Below are positions 16,986 through 23,030 of a stretch of 23,030 nt of DNA, piece by piece. How positions within the stretch are numbered: the stretch's first letter is position 1; each line of letters starts with the position of its first letter. A program made the position numbers and the translations under genes. Location of the stretch: positions 1 to 23,030 of the forward strand of contig DBHR01000032.1 of assembly GCA_002296225.1 (NCBI GenBank), given 5' to 3'. The stretch comes from Acidobacteria bacterium UBA823. Its GTDB lineage: Bacteria; Acidobacteriota; Vicinamibacteria; Vicinamibacterales; UBA823. Under the pieces are notes generated by a model. The model had not been told where the DNA came from. It did not search any database and saw only the letters and a program-made list of their open reading frames with translations.

Positions 16986-17648
16986 ATGTCCTTCTTGAAC
17001 AAACTCCGCCTCGTTCTCTCCCTCGGGCAGGGCATCAATAGCCTCACCCACGGCCTCATTGAGGCCGAAGCCGGTTTCGATCCCCTTCATCTCTTCGGTG
17101 AATGGTTCGGCCACGCCCAAGCTTCTGGCGTTGCCCTCCCGGAGGCAATGACTCTCGCTACCGCCTCAAAAGACGGCGCCCCCTCGGCCCGCATAGTCCT
17201 CCTCAAGAGCTTCGACCACCGTGGCTTCATCTTCTACACCAACTACGACAGTCGCAAATGCCGTGACCTCGAGGAAAATCCGCATGCTGCACTCATCTGC
17301 CACTGGATCGTCCTGCAGCGCCAAGTGCGCATCGAAGGAACTGTCGAGCGCACTAACCAAGAGGAAGCAGCCGCCTACTTCCGCAGCCGCCCGCGCGGTA
17401 GCCAGATTGGCGCCTGGGCCTCCACCCAGAGCGCCCCGCTCGATAACTACGACCATCTCGTTCTGAAGGCGAAGGAATGGGAACAGAAATTTAAGGGTCG
17501 GGACGTCCCGCTACCACCTTTTTGGGGTGGCTACGTCGTCCGCCCCTTAAGAATCGAGTTCTGGCAGGGACGGGCAAACCGATTGCACGACCGGTTGGTA
17601 TATGAGCGTGACGGCAGCGGTTGGAAGATCACGCGCTTAAACCCGTAG
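16986..17648 (+). CDS. pdxH: Pyridoxine/pyridoxamine 5'-phosphate oxidase
   Basis: 220 residues, similar to the 218 of the Escherichia coli enzyme. It uses FMN and oxygen to convert pyridoxine or pyridoxamine 5'-phosphate to pyridoxal 5'-phosphate in the cytoplasm. FMN- and substrate-binding motifs are present: 'RIVLLK' (69-74), 'FYTNYDSRK' (83-91), 'RQVRIEGTV', 'SRPRGSQIGAWASTQS' (134-149), 'PLPPFWGGY' (176-183) and 'EFWQGRANRLHDR' (191-203), ending in 'RLNP'. The N-terminal 30 residues are unusual: the common 'R-x-x-Y-x-x-G-x-L' segment is replaced by 'GINSLTHGLIEAEAG'. The 140-base gap before it (16846-16985) holds no recognisable gene; a TAGAAT at 16954 could be a -10 box, but no matching -35 was found. 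Confidence 0.95.
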   Translation: MSFLNKLRLVLSLGQGINSLTHGLIEAEAGFDPLHLFGEWFGHAQASGVALPEAMTLATASKDGAPSARIVLLKSFDHRGFIFYTNYDSRKCRDLEENPHAALICHWIVLQRQVRIEGTVERTNQEEAAAYFRSRPRGSQIGAWASTQSAPLDNYDHLVLKAKEWEQKFKGRDVPLPPFWGGYVVRPLRIEFWQGRANRLHDRLVYERDGSGWKITRLNP

Positions 17649-17728
17649 CCCGGTGACACAGCCAGAGGTTTTTAGGGTCCGGCGATCTCTTCCGCCACCC
17701 TCCCCATAGCTTCTTGGCAAAGGTTTCA

Positions 17729-18793
17729 TCACGGAACATCACTCGAGGCAATCACCACCATCTTGATCTCATCCCCGGCCCTTGGCTGTTTGGATACGGA
17801 GTGGCCATTCAAAATCGCGAGCGTGGCGGCATCAATCTGTGCTTGGCCGGCGTGCTTAGCAATCGCCTGCCAGGTGTCACCGTCTTGCACGAGGTAGAAG
17901 CCAATTCGACTCGAGGCCCCGTCACCAAAGGAAAGTCCCTTGATGTAGCGCCGATACGTCTCGCGTCCAGTATCTGTCGGACGCGTCTTCAGATGAGTAA
18001 CGATGTTCTCGAGCGCAGTCACTCGGTCTGGCGACAACGGATGCGTCGAGAACCAGGGAACAACGTTCTCACCGCTGGCGTCTTGAAGGCGACCCAAAGT
18101 GATGAGGACATCGGACAGCCCCAACGGGTCCCAACCACACTTCGCAATATAGCCGATGGCTAGGCGGTCGGCTTCTAGCTCAGCCTCACGTCCATAGCTC
18201 AGGAATAGCATGTCGAGACCCTTGTCGGCCCAGCCACTTAAGGCGCGCGCCGCCGGCCAGAAGACACGGACAAGCCAGAGTCCAGCCTGCGCTCCGTGCT
18301 CACGCGTATAACGCTTGGCGATATGACGCGCGTTGACGTGGCCGATCTCGTGCGCAAGAACTCCGGCGAGCTCCGCTTCGTTGCACAGATGAGCGAGCAG
18401 GCCGCGTGTGATGTAGATGTAGCCGCCAGGCGCCGCGAACGCGTTAACCTCTGAGTCGTCAACGATACTGAAGCGCCAGGGCAACTCGGGCCGCTGCGAC
18501 GCGCGCGCCATGCGGAAACCGATCTCCTGGACGTACTGCTGAAGCGCGGAATTGTTGTAGAGGCCCCATTTTTGGCGAACCTCGGCATCGCTCCGCCTGC
18601 CAAGGGCTAGTTCCTTCTCGGCCGTCATCAGGGTAAATTCCTTCTCACCCGTTACGGGGTTGGCAACCCAGAGCCGCTTCTTACCCACCTTGACGGCTGC
18701 CTTGGTGGTTGCGGCAGCGCGGGATAAGCGGGCGGTGCCAAAGATGAGCAGGATGATGAGAGCGATGAGGAGAAGCTCAAGGAGACCGACCAC
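17729..18793 (-). CDS. M48 family metallopeptidase with TatA-like N-terminus and LysM-like C-terminus
   Basis: 354 residues, GTG start; an upstream ATG in this frame is closed by TGA two codons later, so this is the earliest start. Residues 4-19 form one membrane helix, 'LLELLLIALIILLIFG', followed by a basic stretch ('TARLSRAAATTKAAVKVGKKR'), together reminiscent of a TatA N-terminus. From 'NPVTGEKEFTLM' (about 45) the protein follows BepA/Loi-type M48 peptidases: 'VNAFAAPGGYIYITRGLL', the zinc site H148-E-I-G-H152, third ligand E205 within 'REAELEAD', and 'WFSTHPLSPDRV'. Residues about 300-350 ('YLVQDGDTWQAIAKHAG', 'LAILNGHS', 'PRAGDEIKMV') look like a LysM-type module. Family members in this group often start as lipoproteins with Cys just before 'NPVTG'; here that Cys is absent. 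A likely role is protein quality control at the envelope. It is convergent with pdxH, with an 80-base gap that holds nothing clear. Confidence 0.9.
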   Translation of the reverse strand: MVGLLELLLIALIILLIFGTARLSRAAATTKAAVKVGKKRLWVANPVTGEKEFTLMTAEKELALGRRSDAEVRQKWGLYNNSALQQYVQEIGFRMARASQRPELPWRFSIVDDSEVNAFAAPGGYIYITRGLLAHLCNEAELAGVLAHEIGHVNARHIAKRYTREHGAQAGLWLVRVFWPAARALSGWADKGLDMLFLSYGREAELEADRLAIGYIAKCGWDPLGLSDVLITLGRLQDASGENVVPWFSTHPLSPDRVTALENIVTHLKTRPTDTGRETYRRYIKGLSFGDGASSRIGFYLVQDGDTWQAIAKHAGQAQIDAATLAILNGHSVSKQPRAGDEIKMVVIASSDVP

Positions 18794-18893
18794 ACCTCAA
18801 ACCATACCTGAAAAAGCGCGACGTAGTGCAAATCCCAACGGTCAGGACAACGCGCCGAGCGTGCAGTAGCCAGTAATGTTGCCCTCGCGCAGC

Positions 18894-19646
18894 CTATCTT
18901 CTGTTTTGCAGCTTGACCAAGAGGTGGAGGATCTCCAAATAAAGCCAGATGAGCGTGACGAGCAGGCCGAAGGCGCCGTACCACTCCATGTACTTTGGCG
19001 CGCCTCGCTCGGCACCTTCCTCGATGAAGTCAAAATCCAGCACCAAATTGAGCGCCGCGATGACGACAACGAAGAGGCTAAAGAGGATCCCGAAGGTGCC
19101 ACTGGAATGGATGAGCGGGACGTTGATACCGAAGATTCCAACGATGAAACTCAGCAGATACATGAGGAGGATGCCGCCGGTGGCGGCGGCCACGCCGAGC
19201 TTGAAATTCTCGGTCGCCTTGATGACCCCGGTACGATAGGCAAAGAGGAGTGCGCCAAGCGTACCGAACGTAAGAAAGATCGCCTGACTGACAATGCCAG
19301 GATACTGCTGCTCAAGGACGAACGAGATTCCTCCTAGGGCCGCCCCTTCCAACGCGGCATAGACCGGCGTGGTGTAAGGCGCCCAGGTCTGCTTAAAGAC
19401 AGTGACCATCGCAACGATAAAGCCACCAATGAAGCCACCCCAGATAAGGCCGGCCGGCAGCGTTCCAGCGTTGCCCTGACCCCAGACGTAGGTGGCTGTT
19501 ATAAAAAGGATGACCAGTGCCATCGCCGTCTTATTGACGGTCCCCCCGATCGTCATCGCCTCGTGGCCGACCACATGTGGAACCGTGGTGAAAGTGTCGG
19601 TACCTAACGCTGGGTTGCCGGAGCGGAGAGCAAGGTGGGCGGACAT
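18894..19646 (-). CDS. Bax inhibitor-1/YccA family membrane protein
   Basis: 250 residues, ATG start with AGGGG nine bases upstream. About 45 soluble residues ('FTTVPHVVGHEAMTIGGTVNKTA') lead into seven hydrophobic segments, as expected for the Bax inhibitor-1/TMBIM fold. The last part, 'LNLVLDFDFIEEGAERGAPKYMEWYGAFG' as a whole split by charge, and the final helix 'LIWLYLEILHLL' match the bacterial YccA-like branch. In the structurally studied Bacillus YetJ, two aspartates form a pH-sensitive calcium gate; here the final helix carries Glu at the corresponding place by my alignment. It may be a proton- or calcium-leak channel, or an interactor of FtsH-type proteases as for YccA. It lies between the GGT and M48 genes on the same strand; the 100-base gap to M48 shows no terminator. 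Confidence 0.9.
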   Translation of the reverse strand: MSAHLALRSGNPALGTDTFTTVPHVVGHEAMTIGGTVNKTAMALVILFITATYVWGQGNAGTLPAGLIWGGFIGGFIVAMVTVFKQTWAPYTTPVYAALEGAALGGISFVLEQQYPGIVSQAIFLTFGTLGALLFAYRTGVIKATENFKLGVAAATGGILLMYLLSFIVGIFGINVPLIHSSGTFGILFSLFVVVIAALNLVLDFDFIEEGAERGAPKYMEWYGAFGLLVTLIWLYLEILHLLVKLQNRR

Positions 19647-19727
19647 TAGAGTGTGCCCCTGAGTTGATAAAGGTTCTGATCTTTGGTCTCTAGCTAAACT
19701 ATCGGTAACAACAATTCAGCCTTTCCA

Positions 19728-21422
19728 CTACCGTCGCGCCGCAGAGGCCCCGCCGTTCTCATTGTCGGCGGCGCCGATGAACGTCCCATCCTTGGCGAGA
19801 ATAGAGTTGGCGTCACCGCCGCCGCCGCGCGTCACGCGGTGTCCCATCACGGTCAGCTGCTTCACAAGGTCGGCAAATGCGGGGTCTTCGACCCCTTGGA
19901 AACCAACGCGATCGGGAAACCATTGCATGTTGAGACGCGGAGCGTCCACGGCATTACGTAGGCTCATCCCGAACTCAAGGACGTTGAGCGTGACATTCAA
20001 GACGGTGTTTATGATGGTGCGCCCGCCGGGGCTGCCAGTCACCAGCACGACCTTGCCGTCGCGGACGGCAATGGTCGGCGTCATCGAGCTCAGCATACGC
20101 TTCTCGGCCACGACGAGGTTGGCGGGAGTACCGATGCTCCCTTGCCGATTCGTTACGCCGGGATTCCGGTTGAAGTCGCCCATTTCGTTGTTCAGGAGAA
20201 AGCCAGCGCCGGTCACGACGACCCCAGAGCCGTAACCTTGCTCTAGCGTGTAGGTATTCGACACGGCCATGCCAGAGCGGTCAATCACCGAGTAGTGTGT
20301 GGTCTCTGGGCTTTCCTCCGCTTCAGTCAGCCGCGGGCCCAGCTTCTCGCTCATGGTGGCCTGGCGGAGATTGATCGACGCGGCTAACTCGCGAGCATAG
20401 CCCTTGGTCGTAAGATGCGCAGGAATTTCGATGAAATCTGAGTCGCCGAGATGCCGTGCGCGATCGGCGTAGGCCCGACGCATCGACTCGATGATGAGGT
20501 GTACGGTTTGAGGCGCCCAGCGGCCTTTCGACTTCAGGTCGAAGTGCTCGAGAATACCGAGCATGATAGTGAGTGCGATCCCGCCAGAACTGGGCGGCGG
20601 TGCCGAGAAAATTTCGTTGCCACGGAAGGTGGTGCGGATTGGCTTACGCAAGACGGCAGCATACCGGGATAGATCTTCCTTAGAGATGTAGCCGTCACCT
20701 TGCTCCATCTCGGCGGCCAAAAGATCAGCCGTCTCTCCCGCATAGAAGCCGTCGTTTCCCTGCTCGGCAATGCGGCGCAGGGAACGGCCGAGGTCAGAGA
20801 GCACCAATCGGTCCGAGGCCTGCCAGGCCTCGGCCCCTCCGTTCTTGCCGTAGACACGCTTGAATTCGTCGTTCTCAGAACGCTCAAGAGCGCGATTGAG
20901 AGCGTCGGCCAGGCTGTTCAGGACGAAGCCACCTTCAGCAAGCCGGACCGCCGGCATCACCAGGTTCTCCCACGGAAGCGTACCGAATTGCTCGTGCGCA
21001 AGGACGAAGCCAGCGACTGTGCCAGGCACACCGACCCAGCGGTGGTTTTTCCGGCTGCCACCGTCAACATACATGTCTTCGGTGGAGGCAAGCGGTGCCT
21101 TCTCGCGGTAGTCGACAAAGGCGGGGTCGCGGCCGTCGCCAGGATAGACCAACATGAAGCCACCGCCACCGATGTTACCGGCCGACGGATGCGTCACGGC
21201 CAGAGCAAAGCCGATCGCGATGGCCGCGTCAACGGCGTTGCCCCCCTGTTCAAGGATCGCCGCCCCGACATCGCTGGCCTCGACCGAACGTGAAACGGCA
21301 ACGCCATGCTCGCTAGTGGCGTTGCGATGGTCCTGAGCCCAGCCGTTGGGCACCACGACCAAAAGGGCCAAGACGAAAATTAGGCTGACTCTTCGAACGG
21401 GATAGACGCAGGCACGGAACAT
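19728..21422 (-). CDS. ggt: Gamma-glutamyltransferase (glutathione hydrolase) precursor
   Basis: 564 residues, ATG start with AAGGAG six bases upstream. Residues 1-29 are a signal peptide ending in 'VVVPNGWAQ', so the enzyme is periplasmic. GGTs hydrolyse or transfer the gamma-glutamyl group of glutathione and similar peptides, and mature by self-cleavage into two subunits. The cleavage and nucleophile site is T374-T-H-Y-S in 'SPETTHYSVIDRSG'. Other family motifs are 'EQGGNAVDAAIA' (58-69), 'GGGGFMLVY', Arg106 in 'DYREKAP', 'PPPSSGGIALTIML', 'LLNNEMGDFN', 'LSSMTPTIAVRDG' and 'VTGSPGGRTI'. All key residues seem intact, so it should be active. The 81-base gap toward the Bax inhibitor gene (19647-19727) shows no clear promoter. 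Confidence 0.96.
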   Translation of the reverse strand: MFRACVYPVRRVSLIFVLALLVVVPNGWAQDHRNATSEHGVAVSRSVEASDVGAAILEQGGNAVDAAIAIGFALAVTHPSAGNIGGGGFMLVYPGDGRDPAFVDYREKAPLASTEDMYVDGGSRKNHRWVGVPGTVAGFVLAHEQFGTLPWENLVMPAVRLAEGGFVLNSLADALNRALERSENDEFKRVYGKNGGAEAWQASDRLVLSDLGRSLRRIAEQGNDGFYAGETADLLAAEMEQGDGYISKEDLSRYAAVLRKPIRTTFRGNEIFSAPPPSSGGIALTIMLGILEHFDLKSKGRWAPQTVHLIIESMRRAYADRARHLGDSDFIEIPAHLTTKGYARELAASINLRQATMSEKLGPRLTEAEESPETTHYSVIDRSGMAVSNTYTLEQGYGSGVVVTGAGFLLNNEMGDFNRNPGVTNRQGSIGTPANLVVAEKRMLSSMTPTIAVRDGKVVLVTGSPGGRTIINTVLNVTLNVLEFGMSLRNAVDAPRLNMQWFPDRVGFQGVEDPAFADLVKQLTVMGHRVTRGGGGDANSILAKDGTFIGAADNENGGASAARR

Positions 21423-21578
21423 CGGGTTCTCCTTAATTGGAGGATCTTGTCAATCTGGAAGCGCTGGAAGAGCTAAGGTCAGCCTCCGGAGACTTCGTTG
21501 TCGACGGCGCCAAGTAACTTCTGCTCACGGTCGGCACACACCCAGACGGGTTCTTCCTCAGAAGCGACGAGAGGGTTC

Positions 21579-21593
21579 GGCTGCCGCGCAGCC
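21579..21593 (-). terminator. Compact GC hairpin after the PQQ dehydrogenase gene
   Basis: GGCTGC (21579-21584) and GCAGCC (21588-21593) flank CGC, a perfect 6-bp stem with a 3-base loop, 11 bases beyond the dehydrogenase stop on the minus strand. No U-run follows. The surrounding gap 21423-21604 holds the GGT ribosome site and a TTGACA (minus strand, 21453-21448) without a matching -10. Confidence 0.35.
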
Positions 21594-21604
21594 TCAGCTA
21601 CCCG

Positions 21605-23030
21605 TCATTCTTCCAGCCCGAACGTAAAGATCGTGTTGCCGGCCGCGATGGTGACGTACTGCTGGTCGTCGGCCAGGTAGGTAATCGGCGCAGCGTGGAC
21701 CATGCCACCAACATTCATTACCCAGAGCTCGTCGCCGGTGCGTGCGTCGATGGCAAAAAAGTAGCCCCCCACCGTGCCGCCGAAGAGTAGGTCGCTGGCA
21801 GTCGTGAGCACGCCTGACGTCGACCGGGGCTGCACAGGATACTCCCACTGCACCTCGCCGGTCTGGGGCACGATGGCGCGCACTGCGCTGTAATACTTGT
21901 CAGGTGGATAACGTTTTTGCCCGCCACCGCCTACGAAGGACTCACCGGGTACGTATTCGTCCTCACTGATGAAATAAATTTCCTCGCTGTCGTACGCCAT
22001 CACATAGAGTAGCTGCGTCCGCGGGCTAAAACTCGGTGACCACCAGTTGGCTGCGCCTTGGATCGGCGGTGATACGAGCGTCCCTTCAACGCTCGGGAAC
22101 ATGTTCGGGACCCGAATCGGGCGCCCGTCTTCACCGATTCGTTCGGCCCACGTCTGCTTGCCGAACGGCGTGGCGCGCAGAAACTCACCCGACTGGCGAT
22201 CGAGCACGTAGAAGAAGGCGTTTCGATTGGGCCAAAGCATCAGCTTCCGCATCCGGCCATCGAACTCGACGTCGGCCAACACCGGAATCTGTGTTGCGTC
22301 CCAGTCGTGCACATCGTGCGGCGTGAACTGAAAATACCAAACGAGTTCGCCCGTGTCGGGATCGAGGGCGAGCACCGAATCCGAGTACAGGTTGTCTCCC
22401 AGCCGAACCTCCCCATTCCAGTCAGGACCTGGATTGCCAGTGCCCCAATAGAGGAGATCGAGATCGGGGTCGTACGACCCGGTGATCCAGGTCGGCGAGC
22501 CACCAGTCTTCCAAGAATCGCCTTCCCACGTCTCGTTCCCAGGCTCACCTTCACCCGGAATCGTATAGAAACGCCAGACCCGCTCGCCCGTCTCTGGGTC
22601 GTAGGCGTCGAGAAACCCACGGACGCCGTACTCGCCGCCCGCAATGCCGGTGATAACCTTGTCCTTGACGACAAGCGGTGCGCCGGTCTTGCTGTAACCA
22701 GTCGCCGGATCGCCCAGCTGCGCGTCCCAGAGCACGTCGCCGGTTCGCGCGTCGAGCGCGACGAGCTGCGCGTCGAGCGTGCTCAGAAACAGGCGGGTGC
22801 CGAGCACTGCGACGCCGCGGTTGTTCCGACCGCAGCAATAGGTCACATCCTCCGGCAACGTGTGCTCGTACCGCCAAAAGACACGGCCGGTGCGCGCGTC
22901 AAGCGCGATCACCGTGCTCGGCGACTCGGTAACGTACATGATGCCGTCGATCACCAGCGGCGTTGTCTCGGCCCGACCGAGGTCCCGCAACTGATACACC
23001 CATTTGACACGCAGGCGATCAACATTCGCT
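21605..23030 (-). CDS. PQQ-dependent (quinoprotein) alcohol dehydrogenase, N-terminus beyond the window
   Basis: The frame stays open to the right edge; the codons before the GTG at 22999 read 'ANVDRLRVKW', a typical first-blade sequence, so the start is outside. Numbering from 22999, eight-bladed beta-propeller repeats ('ALDARTGDVLW', 'AYDPETGERVW', 'ALDPDTGELVWYF', 'AIDARTGDELWV') are seen. The vicinal Cys55-Cys56 in 'VTYCCGRNNRG' form the disulfide above PQQ. Metal and cofactor residues are E123 ('GGEYG'), N189 ('GTGNPGP') and catalytic D232. D234 two residues later gives an Asp-x-Asp pattern. Such enzymes oxidise alcohols or related substrates in the periplasm and pass electrons to a cytochrome c. 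No C-terminal heme motif exists; the protein ends shortly after the last blade. Whether an N-terminal cytochrome or signal peptide exists cannot be seen. The substrate is unknown. Confidence 0.92.
   Translation of the reverse strand, partial: ANVDRLRVKWVYQLRDLGRAETTPLVIDGIMYVTESPSTVIALDARTGRVFWRYEHTLPEDVTYCCGRNNRGVAVLGTRLFLSTLDAQLVALDARTGDVLWDAQLGDPATGYSKTGAPLVVKDKVITGIAGGEYGVRGFLDAYDPETGERVWRFYTIPGEGEPGNETWEGDSWKTGGSPTWITGSYDPDLDLLYWGTGNPGPDWNGEVRLGDNLYSDSVLALDPDTGELVWYFQFTPHDVHDWDATQIPVLADVEFDGRMRKLMLWPNRNAFFYVLDRQSGEFLRATPFGKQTWAERIGEDGRPIRVPNMFPSVEGTLVSPPIQGAANWWSPSFSPRTQLLYVMAYDSEEIYFISEDEYVPGESFVGGGGQKRYPPDKYYSAVRAIVPQTGEVQWEYPVQPRSTSGVLTTASDLLFGGTVGGYFFAIDARTGDELWVMNVGGMVHAAPITYLADDQQYVTIAAGNTIFTFGLEE

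Noticed and set aside
16969..17659. GTGTCACC (16969-16976) and GGTGACAC (17652-17659) flanking pdxH as an inverted pair
   Set aside because: Only 8 bp long, no target duplication and no transposase; pdxH is an ordinary housekeeping gene, so chance is the simplest explanation.
17714..18163. 149-codon plus-strand open frame downstream of pdxH
   Set aside because: It is antisense to the M48 peptidase, whose zinc motif and C-terminal module are clear on the minus strand.
20700..21293. 197-codon plus-strand open frame
   Set aside because: Antisense to the gamma-glutamyltransferase gene, which carries all family motifs.
21448..21453. TTGACA on the minus strand upstream of the GGT gene, as a -35 box
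   Set aside because: At the proper spacing no -10-like sequence is present and the site would fall on the ribosome site and start codon.

Overview
The window is a dense bacterial stretch of moderately high G+C with 15 protein genes; two are cut by the window edges. No rRNA, tRNA, CRISPR array, transposase or phage gene was recognised. Gene content and the style of the proteins (DUF4159/DUF4175 families, an exported-type Gfo/Idh/MocA oxidoreductase, a PQQ dehydrogenase, gamma-glutamyltransferase, an M48 peptidase with a LysM-like tail) suggest a Gram-negative environmental bacterium, most likely an acidobacterium of the Vicinamibacteria type. This is an inference from memory of such genomes, with no marker gene to confirm it.

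Layout. 1-795 (+): 3' part of a Gfo/Idh/MocA oxidoreductase, followed by a hairpin. 796-1019: non-coding, with two inverted repeats. About 1020-14721 (+): a long gene cluster in the order DUF4159a, membrane VWA/GATase-like protein, a caspase/legumain-like protein without its catalytic cysteine, DUF4159b, MoxR AAA+ ATPase, DUF58 protein, BatA-type VWA protein, a giant DUF4175 protein, and DUF4159c. 14740-17648 (+): oligopeptidase A (prlC) and pyridoxamine 5'-phosphate oxidase (pdxH). 17729-23030 (-): M48 peptidase, Bax inhibitor-1/YccA membrane protein, gamma-glutamyltransferase, and a PQQ-dependent dehydrogenase running off the right edge.

How the genes fit together. The 13.7 kb cluster is the main interest. 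Three of its junctions are 4-base start/stop overlaps and most of the others are short, so it is probably translated as a unit. MoxR ATPases usually work with VWA-domain partners as metal-dependent chaperone-like machines. Here the ATPase and the soluble DUF58 protein would sit in the cytoplasm. Two membrane VWA proteins and the giant DUF4175 protein would span the membrane and place large domains in the periplasm, together with three DUF4159 paralogues and a non-catalytic caspase-like protein. Parts of this set recur in several phyla as the 'Bat/aerotolerance' or MoxR-VWA neighbourhood, but I know of no assigned function for this full assembly.

The right-hand genes look like ordinary envelope and periplasmic metabolism: glutathione or gamma-glutamyl peptide breakdown, PQQ-linked alcohol oxidation, and protein quality control. 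Two details there deserve a second look: the TatA-like N-terminus of the M48 peptidase and the lanthanide-type Asp-x-Asp motif in the PQQ enzyme.
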